From: Gammaproteobacteria bacterium
GTDB lineage: Bacteria > Pseudomonadota > Gammaproteobacteria > Pseudomonadales > Cellvibrionaceae
DNA: 64,000 nt
Reading direction: 5' to 3'
NCBI GenBank assembly: GCA_021151835.1
Contig: JAGKWO010000012.1
Span: 54,352-118,351 of the forward strand
Shown here: positions 44,947 through 53,501 of the stretch, piece after piece
Numbering within the stretch: the stretch's first letter is position 1
Layout of the letters: every line of letters begins with the position of its first letter
The notes under the pieces: generated by a model
The model's input: only the letters and a program-made list of their open reading frames with translations
Told to the model about the DNA's origin: nothing
The model's database searches: none
Made by a program: the position numbers and the translations under genes

Positions 44947-45534
44947 ATGGTTAACGTCGATATTACCGAATCAGCCCAAAAGTATTTGAAAGAGTTGCTG
45001 GATAAGCAAAAAGACAATGACGGTATTGGCATTCGCATGTTTGTTGCCAATCCGGGTACTCCCAGTGCAGAAACCTGTATTGCTTATTGCCGTCCGGGAG
45101 AGCAAAAAGAGGGGGATGTGACCGTTCCTTTGAACGGCTTCAACGCGTATTTTGAAGAGCGCAGCCTGCCATTTCTGGAGGATGCCAAAGTCGATTATTC
45201 AGCGGACCGCATGGGTGGCCAACTGACAATTCGTGCCCCAAACTCCAAAATGCCGCGGGTTACAGATGATAGTCCTCTGGAAGACCGTATCAACTATGTG
45301 TTGTATAACGATGTAAACCCAAGCCTGGCGTCCCATGGCGGCAATGTCAGCCTGGTAGAAGTCACACCGGATATGATTGCGATATTGAAATTTGGTGGTG
45401 GTTGCCAGGGCTGCGGATCGGTGGCAATTACGTTGAAACAAGGGATTGAAGTTCAGTTGATGGATAAATTGCCCGAATTGAAAGGCATCCGCGATGTAAC
45501 GGATCACACTGACCGAAGTAATGCGTATATGTAA
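44947..45534 (+). CDS. nfuA: Fe-S biogenesis protein NfuA
   Basis: A 195-residue Fe-S carrier. The N-terminal degenerate A-type domain (VDITESAQKYLKELLDKQ) has lost A-type Cys ligands. The C-terminal Nfu domain holds the cluster-binding CxxC in GGGCQGCGSVAITLKQGIE; dimerisation across this motif binds a [4Fe-4S] cluster. GAAAGG lies upstream of the ATG. Regulated by an IscR site at 44884-44908 and closed by a terminator. Confidence 0.97.
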   Translation: MVNVDITESAQKYLKELLDKQKDNDGIGIRMFVANPGTPSAETCIAYCRPGEQKEGDVTVPLNGFNAYFEERSLPFLEDAKVDYSADRMGGQLTIRAPNSKMPRVTDDSPLEDRINYVLYNDVNPSLASHGGNVSLVEVTPDMIAILKFGGGCQGCGSVAITLKQGIEVQLMDKLPELKGIRDVTDHTDRSNAYM

Positions 45535-45548
45535 TGTCAGGTTTTGCT

Positions 45549-45580
45549 AAAAAATACCGCCGCCATGGCGGTATTTTTTT
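45549..45580. terminator. Bidirectional terminator between nfuA and the solute-binding gene
   Basis: Stem AAAAAATACCGCC with GGCGGTATTTTTT and a 5-base loop; A-run and T-run on both sides serve the two convergent genes. It overlaps the stop of the minus-strand gene. Confidence 0.9.
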
Positions 45581-46352
45581 AGGGCATGTTTTTTCCAATC
45601 AATTGTTCATACTCTCCCGATTCCTTGAGCATCAGCAAACCCTTATCAAACTCCTGTGAAAGCCACAGCGCCCTTGAGCTTTTATGGGAAAACGCCAGGT
45701 AAACATCACCGCGGTGATTGAGAAAGCGTTTATCAAACCCGTCGTTATTCTGCCCCATTTTTTTTAATGCATATTCGGCTTCGCGATCAAACATCACAGC
45801 AGCATCAATACGCCCCTGTTTAAGCATGCGGATAATTTGTGACTGCTGGGTTAGTTGGACCTCTACAAAGCGATGGCGATGTAATTCATAGATATCACCA
45901 TATTCATAATCGCGAATAATTCCCACGCGAAATTTTGCGGGAATATCCTCGATACGTTTTATTGCCGGGAAGGTGCCCGGCATAAAAAACCAATAGGATT
46001 CCACCGTAAGCAACGGGACCTTGCCAAACAGGTATTTATCTTTGGTGGTGGCTTGCAAGGTGACGTTATAGCCACCATCGATTTTCCCGGATGAAAGGTC
46101 ATGCAGCACGCGCGCATAGGGTAAAACCTGGAAGCCTGGATACAGCCCGGACTTGGCAAACGCCGCTTTGATTAATTCCGTGGATATTCCTTGCCCCTGC
46201 TTATCGGAATAGGGCGGCCATGAGTCTTCCGCGCCCAAACGGATGCGAATGGAGGTGTCTGTATCCTGCCCGGTTTCCGGCGCGGTTTCTGCGCGCAAGA
46301 ACATGCTAGCCAAGCCCAGCAGCAGCCACATATAAGTCCAGTATTTACTCAT
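45579..46352 (-). CDS. Periplasmic solute-binding protein, family 3
   Basis: A 257-residue exported protein of the amino-acid-binding (SBP_bac_3) fold: signal peptide ending near MFLRA, then IRLGAEDSWPPYSDKQGQGI, IDGGYNVTLQATTKDKY and FRVGIIRDYEYGD. Its terminus (MLKESGEYEQLIGKNM) is standard for the family. No transporter genes are adjacent, so it may be a stand-alone sensor-like protein. The ATG at 46350-46352 has GGAG upstream; a GTG six bases earlier is possible. Confidence 0.88.
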   Translation of the reverse strand: MSKYWTYMWLLLGLASMFLRAETAPETGQDTDTSIRIRLGAEDSWPPYSDKQGQGISTELIKAAFAKSGLYPGFQVLPYARVLHDLSSGKIDGGYNVTLQATTKDKYLFGKVPLLTVESYWFFMPGTFPAIKRIEDIPAKFRVGIIRDYEYGDIYELHRHRFVEVQLTQQSQIIRMLKQGRIDAAVMFDREAEYALKKMGQNNDGFDKRFLNHRGDVYLAFSHKSSRALWLSQEFDKGLLMLKESGEYEQLIGKNMP

Positions 46353-46501
46353 CGGCACCGTACTCCAATATGGACTGGTATAGGGGTATACAACATCAAG
46401 ACTAATTGCATTTAGTTATATGATCAATAAGTTAAATAACGATGTTAACGGATAATGACATCCCAATATTGCGACCAAGGGTATTCAAAGCGACAAATAA
46501 G

Positions 46502-46535
46502 AATTGTTATCATTGCAATTGGTAATGGTTATCGA
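46502..46535 (+). promoter_or_regulatory. Fur-box-like region upstream of the siderophore receptor
   Basis: The stretch contains GTTATCATT and GGTAATGGTTATC, overlapping hexamers close to the GATAAT/ATTATC repeats that Fur recognises. It ends 54 bases before the receptor ATG. The match is imperfect, but its position and the iron-related genes downstream support it. Confidence 0.55.
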
Positions 46536-46589
46536 TAAAATTTGCAAAAATTGTTAATTGTAAATTCTTATTACTCTAAAGGCTTAGTC

Positions 46590-48965
46590 ATGACCCTATC
46601 CAAGTCACCTTCAAAACATATTGTTTCCAAAAAACGCGCCAATACACTAACGCTTACTGTCACCGCCTTATCTTCGGCGATGTTGCTGGCATCTGCAGGC
46701 ACTATGGCGGCTGATGAAGTTAAAGATCCAAAAAAATTAAACGCCGTAAAAGTAGAAGCTGATGCGGAAGTGGGTTCTTTCAAAGCCGAAAAGGTGAGTT
46801 CCCCCAAGTTTACCCAGCCATTGGTAGATACCCCGCAAACCATTGTGGTTGTTAAAAAAGAGTTATTCCAGCAGCAATCGGCTACCACCCTGAGTGAGGC
46901 CCTGCGCAATACTCCCGGTATTACCATGTTGATGGGCGAGAACGGCAATACCTCAACTGGTGATTCCATTTTCATGCGCGGTTTTGATACACAAGGCAGT
47001 ATCTATGTTGACGGTATTCGCGATTTGGGCAGTATCAGCCGTGACACCTTCAACACTGAACAAGTGGAAATTGCCAAAGGCCCGGCGGGTGTGGATAACG
47101 GTCGCGGTGCCGCATCCGGTTATGTCAACCTCAGCTCCAAATTGGCCAACCAGGAAGATGCAATCTCCGGTGCAGTAACCCTGGGTACTGCAGATTACAC
47201 ACGTGGAACGCTCGATGTTAACCGCACCCTGGGTGAAAGCTCTGCCGTGCGTGTAAACCTGATGAAGCAGGAAGCCGGTGTGGATGGGCGCGATGAAGTG
47301 GAAAATAACTTCCAGGGTGTTGCTGCATCCTTGGGCCTGGGGTTGGGAACTGATACCCGCACGTACATCAATATCCTTTCAATGGAACAGTCCGGTATTC
47401 CTGATGGTGGTGTTCCGACTATCGGCCTGGATGGTTATTACAACGCGATTTTTGCAACCGGTGCGTTGAAAGGCCAAACCCCCCAGCGCGTAGATAGTGA
47501 AAATTTCTACGGTTCAACCGGTGATTTCAATGACGTAAAAGCCAATATGCTGACCGTGCGTATCGAGCAGGATTTGGCCGAGGGTGTAACGCTGCGCAAT
47601 ACCTCGCGCTATGGCCGCACCAATCAGGATCAAGTGTTGACCGGTATCAATGCCGTAACATTTGTTACCCCGGCTAACAGGAATTCCTGGACCATTTCCC
47701 GCTCGCGCCAGGGTAAAGATCAAACCAACCAGATCCTCACCAACCAAACCAACCTGACCGCGTCATTTGATGCCGGTGGTGTAAAACACGATCTGGTTTC
47801 CGGCGTTGAGTTTATTTACGAAAGCCAACTGAATTACACCATGGGTATTCCTTTTGTAGCGGCTAACTCATCAGCAACAACACCGCAGGTTAATGCCAAT
47901 CTCTACGATCCAAAAACGACTGATGTATTCCAGCCGGTTCATCGCACAGGTGGCAAGACTGATGGGGAAACCACCACTTATGCGTTCTACGCGCAAGATA
48001 CGATTTCGTTCAATGAGCAGTGGGAACTGAGCGCCGGTATTCGTGCGGATCGCTTCCACACCAAAACCGATGTGATTACCCGTCAGGCAGCCGTGACTGC
48101 TCCAGCGCCGCAAACTATTCCGGTTGGTACCTTATTGGCGAGCGATGCGCATTTGACTGACGAATTATTCGGTTGGAAATTGGGCGGTGTGTACAAGCCA
48201 ACAGCTAATGGTTCTGTGTACGTAAGTTACGCAACCTCCGAGCTGCCACCTGGCGGTGCTAACTTTGCGTTGAATACCACCAATGCTGCAAACAACATCA
48301 ACAACCCGAACCTCGATCCGCAAGAGGGCACCAATGCCGAGCTGGGCACCAAGTGGAATGTAATGAACAACAAATTGTTCCTGACCGCCGCTGTATTCCG
48401 CAGCACTAACGAAAATGAAATTGCCACCAATCCTGATGGTTCGTCAGTTGCGGTCGGTGAAAAACAAGTGGAAGGGCTGGAGTTGGGTGCTGTTGGTTCC
48501 TTGACTGACAAATGGCAAATCAGCGCCGGCCTCGCGTTCATGGATAACGAAATTACCCGCGGCAACCGCACTGTTGATGATCCGAATACTACTACCAACG
48601 AAGCGGCCAGCAACAACGAAGGCGGCGCAATCCAGTGGTCTCCCAAAACAACGTTCACGTTGTGGAACAGCTATACCTTTGATAGCGGTTTGGTGATTGG
48701 CGGCGGCGCGCGCTACATAGATACCATGGTGAGTTCCAGCATCGTAAATTCAACAGCGCTCAGTACGCGTTCGGTGCTTGAATTTGGCGATTACTGGGTG
48801 CTGGATGCAATGGCTTCTTACCCGATTAATAAAAATATCAGCGTGCAACTGAACGTCCTTAACCTGACTGATGAGGATTATGTTGCGAGTTTGAATAACA
48901 GCGGCGCACGTTATTATCCGGGCGCGCCGTTGTCCGCTCGCCTGGGCGTTAACTTCGCATTCTAA
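46590..48965 (+). CDS. TonB-dependent catecholate siderophore receptor (Fiu-like)
   Basis: A 791-residue outer-membrane receptor. Signal peptide (SSAMLLASAGTMAA), plug domain with DTPQTIVVVKKELFQQQSA, IFMRGFDTQGSIYVDGIRD and EQVEIAKGPAGVDNGRGAAS, barrel ending RLGVNFAF. The overall pattern is that of Fiu and relatives, which take up Fe(III)-catecholates. The ATG at 46590 has AAAGG upstream; the open frame extends 16 codons earlier. It is followed by piuC as in Pseudomonas and E. coli (fiu-ybiX), and preceded by a Fur-like box. Confidence 0.93.
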   Translation: MTLSKSPSKHIVSKKRANTLTLTVTALSSAMLLASAGTMAADEVKDPKKLNAVKVEADAEVGSFKAEKVSSPKFTQPLVDTPQTIVVVKKELFQQQSATTLSEALRNTPGITMLMGENGNTSTGDSIFMRGFDTQGSIYVDGIRDLGSISRDTFNTEQVEIAKGPAGVDNGRGAASGYVNLSSKLANQEDAISGAVTLGTADYTRGTLDVNRTLGESSAVRVNLMKQEAGVDGRDEVENNFQGVAASLGLGLGTDTRTYINILSMEQSGIPDGGVPTIGLDGYYNAIFATGALKGQTPQRVDSENFYGSTGDFNDVKANMLTVRIEQDLAEGVTLRNTSRYGRTNQDQVLTGINAVTFVTPANRNSWTISRSRQGKDQTNQILTNQTNLTASFDAGGVKHDLVSGVEFIYESQLNYTMGIPFVAANSSATTPQVNANLYDPKTTDVFQPVHRTGGKTDGETTTYAFYAQDTISFNEQWELSAGIRADRFHTKTDVITRQAAVTAPAPQTIPVGTLLASDAHLTDELFGWKLGGVYKPTANGSVYVSYATSELPPGGANFALNTTNAANNINNPNLDPQEGTNAELGTKWNVMNNKLFLTAAVFRSTNENEIATNPDGSSVAVGEKQVEGLELGAVGSLTDKWQISAGLAFMDNEITRGNRTVDDPNTTTNEAASNNEGGAIQWSPKTTFTLWNSYTFDSGLVIGGGARYIDTMVSSSIVNSTALSTRSVLEFGDYWVLDAMASYPINKNISVQLNVLNLTDEDYVASLNNSGARYYPGAPLSARLGVNFAF

Positions 48966-48990
48966 CCAACAGGTTTAAATGCGAATTGGT

Positions 48991-49016
48991 AGGGGCGCGA
49001 TTTTTATCGCGCCCCT
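48991..49016. repeat. Dispersed palindromic repeat, copy 2 (GC-rich hairpin)
   Basis: Eleven-bp perfect arms, AGGGGCGCGAT and ATCGCGCCCCT, with a four-T loop; nearly identical to 16330-16351. It lies 25 bases after the receptor stop without a T-run. Confidence 0.7.
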
Positions 49017-49081
49017 ATGCATTGCAGGATTGCAAAAATAAAAGGCAAAAGCAGGGCGCAATAAACCGAAATGCAATAACC

Positions 49082-49105
49082 AGGGCGCAATAAATTGCGC
49101 TTCCT
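49082..49105. repeat. Dispersed palindromic repeat, copy 2 (AT-centred module)
   Basis: AGGGCGCAATAAATTGCGCT with core arms GCGCAAT / ATTGCGC. A partial copy of the left half begins at 49053. Same word as at 16405-16427. It lies just before the piuC ribosome site. Confidence 0.6.
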
Positions 49106-49123
49106 TTCACCTACGAGGGCATT

Positions 49124-49804
49124 ATGTTAATCCACATTCCTGATGTGCTAACCAAACAACAAGTGGCCGAATTTCGCACTCGCTTGAATCAGGCTGATTG
49201 GATTGATGGCAAAGCGACGGTAGGTATTCAGGGCGCGCAAGTGAAACAAAATCGCCAGCTGCCGGTAGAGGGAGTAGTGGCGCGTGAGCTCGGTGAGATA
49301 ATTTTAAAGGCGCTTTATGCCAATCCGGTTTTTATGTCCGCCGCTTTACCATTGCGCATTGTTCCGCCGCTATTTAACGCCTATGCCGGCGGTGAACATT
49401 ACGGTTTTCATGTTGATGGCGCGATCCGTTTAATTCCCGGTAGCAATTTAAGTTTGCGCACGGATGTATCGTCTACTTTGTTTTTATCGGAGCCGGATGA
49501 ATACGAAGGCGGTGAATTAATTGTGCAAGACACCTACGGCAGCCACGAAGTGAAACTGCCCGCCGGTGATTTGATTTTATATCCCTCCACCAGTTTGCAT
49601 CAGGTTGCACCGGTAACGGCGGGTGAACGCGTATGCAGTTTTTTCTGGACGCAAAGCATGGTGCGCGATGATTGGCAGCGCAATTTATTGTACGAATTGG
49701 ATTGCAATATCCAATCCCTCCGTCACAAGGTAGGCGATAGCGACGAAATTGTGGGATTAACCGGTCATTACCATAATCTCTTGCGGCAATGGGCGCAGGT
49801 CTGA
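49124..49804 (+). CDS. piuC: PKHD-type Fe(II)/2-oxoglutarate hydroxylase
   Basis: A 226-residue hydroxylase of the PiuC/YbiX family. Iron ligands His96, Asp98 (HYGFHVDGA) and His159 (PSTSLHQVAPV), and 2-oxoglutarate Arg169 (GERVCSFFW), are all present. Family members are iron-regulated and usually sit beside a Fiu-type receptor. The substrate is not established. Its stop overlaps the next ATG (TGATG). Confidence 0.94.
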   Translation: MLIHIPDVLTKQQVAEFRTRLNQADWIDGKATVGIQGAQVKQNRQLPVEGVVARELGEIILKALYANPVFMSAALPLRIVPPLFNAYAGGEHYGFHVDGAIRLIPGSNLSLRTDVSSTLFLSEPDEYEGGELIVQDTYGSHEVKLPAGDLILYPSTSLHQVAPVTAGERVCSFFWTQSMVRDDWQRNLLYELDCNIQSLRHKVGDSDEIVGLTGHYHNLLRQWAQV

Positions 49805-50421
49805 TGAGTGCCGAGCAAAAATCTTCCAGTGTGTGGTTGGGGACGGTGCGCCAATGGCATTGGATCAGCTCGGCAATCTGTTTGATCGGCATGCTGCTGT
49901 TTGCCATTACTGGCATCACACTCAATCACGCTTCGCAAATTAATGCGACTCCGAAAGTCACCACTATCGAAGCAGAAATTCCTGTCGCTATTGTGCAATC
50001 AATAAACATTCCGGAGCACGAAAAATCCCCATTGCCGGAAGAGTTGGCAAGTTGGCTCCATGACAACCAGGGAATTTATACCGGTAATAAAAACGCGGAA
50101 TGGAGCGAAGAAGAAATTTACCTTTCACTACCGCGCCCCGGTGGCGACGCCTGGTTGACGATTGATTTAACGTCCGGTGCACTCGAGTACGAATTAACCG
50201 AACGCGGCTGGGTTTCCTATTTCAATGATTTGCATAAAGGCCGTAATACCGGTGTTGCCTGGAGTTGGTTCCTCGATTTTTTTGCCGTGGCCTGCATGGT
50301 TTTTTGTATCACCGGCTTGTTGCTGTTAAAGCGCTATGCAAGCGGTCGCCCGGCAACCTGGCCGATGGTGGGATTGGGGCTGGTGTTGCCATGGATTCTG
50401 ATCTTGTTATTTATTCACTAA
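49804..50421 (+). CDS. PepSY-associated membrane protein
   Basis: A 205-residue inner-membrane protein: one helix near residues 22-42 (ISSAICLIGMLLFAITGITL), a periplasmic PepSY-like region (WLTIDLTSGALEYELTERGW), then WFLDFFAVACMVFCITGLLLL and a last helix LVLPWILILLF. The conserved NDLHKGR and FDFFAV segments match PepSY_TM proteins of ferric-siderophore reduction systems. Translationally coupled to piuC. It probably works with the DUF2271, DUF4198 and reductase genes that follow. Confidence 0.9.
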   Translation: MSAEQKSSSVWLGTVRQWHWISSAICLIGMLLFAITGITLNHASQINATPKVTTIEAEIPVAIVQSINIPEHEKSPLPEELASWLHDNQGIYTGNKNAEWSEEEIYLSLPRPGGDAWLTIDLTSGALEYELTERGWVSYFNDLHKGRNTGVAWSWFLDFFAVACMVFCITGLLLLKRYASGRPATWPMVGLGLVLPWILILLFIH

Positions 50422-50445
50422 TTAAAACTATTTGATGAGGCTGTT

Positions 50446-50994
50446 ATGGATAAATTTTTAATGCGTTCGCGCCGGGTAAAATTTTCGTTTATCGCATTTT
50501 TTGCTACCACATTATTCGGTGCAATCCCGGCACAGGCTGCCGATTTGACGGTCTCCGTTGAAATTCCTGCGCTCACCGTGGCGGAATACCACACTCCCTA
50601 CGTTTCGGTATGGTTGGAAAATGAAAAGGGTGATAGTACCAACCTTGCAGTGTGGTACCAGTTGGAAGAGCGCGGCCAAAAAAGTGAAAAAGGTGAAGAG
50701 TGGTTGAAAGATATGCGCCAATGGTGGCGTCGCATCGGGCGTGAAACTGATATGCCGGTCGATGGTGTGAGCGGCGCAACACGCAAGCCGGGCAAACACG
50801 AATTGGTATTTACGGAAGGCAAGGCGCCGCTCGGTAAATTGGCTAAAGGAAATTATGTATTGCTGGTTGAAGCCGCACGTGAAGTGGGTGGCCGTGAATT
50901 GGTAAAAATTCCTTTTGAGTGGCCAGTAGCGGGTGAGCAAAGTGCCAAGGGCAGCACTGAATTGGGCGAAATCAAACTGACGGTAAAACCGTAA
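50446..50994 (+). CDS. DUF2271 periplasmic protein
   Basis: A 182-residue exported protein (signal peptide ending IPAQAA). The segment YHTPYVSVWLENEKGD and the VSGATRKPGKHELVF motif are typical of DUF2271. Found with PepSY and DUF4198 genes near siderophore receptors; function not established. Lies 24 bases after the PepSY gene with a TGAGG-type ribosome site. Confidence 0.88.
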   Translation: MDKFLMRSRRVKFSFIAFFATTLFGAIPAQAADLTVSVEIPALTVAEYHTPYVSVWLENEKGDSTNLAVWYQLEERGQKSEKGEEWLKDMRQWWRRIGRETDMPVDGVSGATRKPGKHELVFTEGKAPLGKLAKGNYVLLVEAAREVGGRELVKIPFEWPVAGEQSAKGSTELGEIKLTVKP

Positions 50995-51027
50995 TCGCGA
51001 ACTGGAATGAATAACAGGAGAGTAATA

Positions 51028-51858
51028 ATGATGAATAAATTTTTGCAAGCATCGCTCTGTACGGCGCTGGTTATGTGTTTGCCTTTAAATGCACAAGCCC
51101 ATCGCGCCTGGTTGTTGCCAAGTGCCACTGTGCTTTCCAGCGATAACGCCTGGGTGAGCGTGGATGCTGCGGTATCTAACGATATTTTTCATGCGGATCA
51201 TGCACCGCTGCGTGTGGATGGCATCACTATTACCGCCCCTGATGGCACTAACCTTACACCGCAAAATAGCATTGCCGGAAAATTCCGCAGTGTATTTGAT
51301 GTGCAATTGCCGCAAAAAGGCACGTATAAAATTGCGCTTGCTTCTTCCGGAATTATGGCTACCTGGAAGACCCCGGAAGGGGAGCGCCGCATGTGGCCTG
51401 GCCGTGGTGAAAAAGCTAATCCCGCTGATCTGGAAAAAAATATTCCCGACGATGCGCAAGAACTACAGGTTTCACAATTCTCGCGGCGCATGGAAACTTT
51501 TGTAACGTCCGGCACTCCAGATGACAAGGTACTGCAAGCCACCAAACACGGTTTGGAACTGGTGCCGCTCACTCACCCGAATGATTTGTTTGCCGGGGAA
51601 GTGGCTAAATTCCAGTTTTTAATGGATGGCAAGCCAGCAGAAGGCGTTAACGTCACGGTAATTCCCGGCGGTATGCGCTATCGCAATGGACAGGCAGCGA
51701 TTGAATTGCAAACCGATAAAAAAGGTGAATTATCTGTTACCTGGCCGCAAGCGGGTATGTATTGGTTGAGTGCTAACTACCGCGATGACAATGCAAAAAA
51801 ACCGGCAACAGCGCGTAGCGGTAGTTACACGGCAACCTTCGAAGTATTACCGGAATAA
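51028..51858 (+). CDS. DUF4198 periplasmic protein
   Basis: A 276-residue exported protein (signal peptide ending LNAQA), beginning HRAWLLPSATVLSSDNAWV, the standard start of DUF4198 domains. Beta-rich, ending GSYTATFEVLPE. Similar proteins are linked to metal uptake (NikM-like cobalt/nickel domain superfamily), suggesting cation or chelate binding (inference). ATG 51028 has GGAG upstream. Part of the iron-region operon. Confidence 0.88.
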   Translation: MMNKFLQASLCTALVMCLPLNAQAHRAWLLPSATVLSSDNAWVSVDAAVSNDIFHADHAPLRVDGITITAPDGTNLTPQNSIAGKFRSVFDVQLPQKGTYKIALASSGIMATWKTPEGERRMWPGRGEKANPADLEKNIPDDAQELQVSQFSRRMETFVTSGTPDDKVLQATKHGLELVPLTHPNDLFAGEVAKFQFLMDGKPAEGVNVTVIPGGMRYRNGQAAIELQTDKKGELSVTWPQAGMYWLSANYRDDNAKKPATARSGSYTATFEVLPE

Positions 51859-51870
51859 TGTGGTTTATCT

Positions 51871-53379
51871 GTGCACTATTTTTTTGCGGGTACGTTACTT
51901 CTCGTTTATCTCGTATTTTGCTGGTGCTGCTGGCGAAACTATCAGCATCGCCAGCAAAAAATAGTCGCAAGCCATCCAACAGCATTAAATTCCACGGCCA
52001 ATGAAATCCTGATTGCCTATGCCAGCCAATCAGGGTCTGCTGCTACCCTGGCTAGCCAAACCGCATTGCAATTGCAAGACGCGGGAAAGGAAAGTATTCG
52101 GGTGGCGCTTAATCAGCTAACACCGGCGTTATTGGCGCAGGCCAAGACCCTGCTGGTTATCGCGAGCACTTATGGAGAGGGCGAAGCACCGGACAACGGT
52201 AACCGTTTTATTGCCCGCACCCTGGGCAAGCTACAGCAAAACTCACTGCAACATTTGCAAGTTGCTATTCTCGGTTTGGGCGATTCCTCCTATCAACATT
52301 TTTGTGGTTTTGCGCATCAGCTTCAACATGAGTTGCAGTATCGCGGTGCGCATTTTTTAACAGACCTTATTGAAGTCGATAAACTGGAAGACAGTGCGTT
52401 GCGCCACTGGCAATATTATCTCGGGCAGATTTCCGGCCAATCGCATTACCCTGATTGGAGCAAACCGGCCTATGGGCAATGGAAAATTGTACAGCGTGAA
52501 TGCATTAATTCCGGTAGCCCCGGTGCCCCTGCATTTCATCTCAAATTAATTCCGTTGACTGATTTTATCGCCGCTGATGCGTGGCATGCCGGTGATATTG
52601 CTGAAATAGGTCCGGGCAACAGTGCGCAAACAATTCAGCACTTTTTGCAACAATTGAATCGACAAACTATTGTCCCGGAAGATTTGCTTTATAGCGACCT
52701 TGCTTTTGCGCAAGAGCGGTTGGCTGAATTGAAGCAACTGGATGACGAAACATTACTGAGGTCGCTCCCCGATTTACCTCACCGTGAATATTCAATTGCA
52801 TCGGTTCCCGCTGAAAATTCGCTCGATTTATTGGTGCGTCAGGTCAATATCGCGCCGGGCCACTATGGTTTGGGTTCGGGTTGGTTGAGTGTGCACGCAC
52901 AATTGCAGCAACCGATTCGCTTGCGCATTCGGCCCAATACCCATTTTCATTCGCCAATAACCAATTGCCCGTTAATCCTTATTGGTAATGGCACCGGCAT
53001 TGCGGGTTTGCGTGCGCATTTGGCGAATCCTTTGCGTGCAGGTACGCGTAACTGGTTATTATTTGGTGAGCGCACAGCGGCGGCGGATAGTTTTTTTAAC
53101 AGTGATCTGGTTCATTGGCAAAAAACAGGTGTGTTGGTGCGTTTGGATCAGGTGTTTTCGCGCGATGCCCAACCCGGTGCCGCGCGTTATGTGCAGGATT
53201 TATTACAGCCCAACGCGCGGGAAATCTGCCAGTGGGTGAATGAGGGTGCTGCAATTTTTGTGTGTGGTAGCTTGCAGGGAATGGCGCAAGCTGTAGATGA
53301 CACCCTGCGCACTATCCTTGGTACACAGCAGTTGGAAAGCCTGGCGGATCAGCGTCGTTATTGTCGCGATGTTTATTGA
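51871..53379 (+). CDS. Membrane-anchored flavodoxin-FNR reductase (CysJ-like)
   Basis: A 502-residue diflavin reductase. An N-terminal helix (YFFAGTLLLVYLVFCWCCW) anchors it. Then an FMN flavodoxin domain (EILIAYASQSGSAATLASQT; ASTYGEGEAPDNG; LGDSSYQHFCGF) and an FAD/NADPH domain (PHREYSIASV; GLGSGWLS; GNGTGIAGLRAHL; YCRDVY end). It retains a long helical insert between flavodoxin and FAD parts, as in CysJ and cytochrome P450 reductase. Start is GTG 51871, 12 bases after the DUF4198 stop, without a strong ribosome site. Likely passes NADPH electrons to the PepSY protein for ferric reduction (inference). Confidence 0.92.
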   Translation: MHYFFAGTLLLVYLVFCWCCWRNYQHRQQKIVASHPTALNSTANEILIAYASQSGSAATLASQTALQLQDAGKESIRVALNQLTPALLAQAKTLLVIASTYGEGEAPDNGNRFIARTLGKLQQNSLQHLQVAILGLGDSSYQHFCGFAHQLQHELQYRGAHFLTDLIEVDKLEDSALRHWQYYLGQISGQSHYPDWSKPAYGQWKIVQRECINSGSPGAPAFHLKLIPLTDFIAADAWHAGDIAEIGPGNSAQTIQHFLQQLNRQTIVPEDLLYSDLAFAQERLAELKQLDDETLLRSLPDLPHREYSIASVPAENSLDLLVRQVNIAPGHYGLGSGWLSVHAQLQQPIRLRIRPNTHFHSPITNCPLILIGNGTGIAGLRAHLANPLRAGTRNWLLFGERTAAADSFFNSDLVHWQKTGVLVRLDQVFSRDAQPGAARYVQDLLQPNAREICQWVNEGAAIFVCGSLQGMAQAVDDTLRTILGTQQLESLADQRRYCRDVY

Positions 53380-53501
53380 ATTATGGCGAGCAATTATTTG
53401 TTGCAGATTGTGAAACAAGTGTTCATCTAAACTGCGTGCGGCCTTTTCAACTTATGCATCAGGTATACTCGCGCCCATAAAACACTGGACGAGAAAACAT
53501 T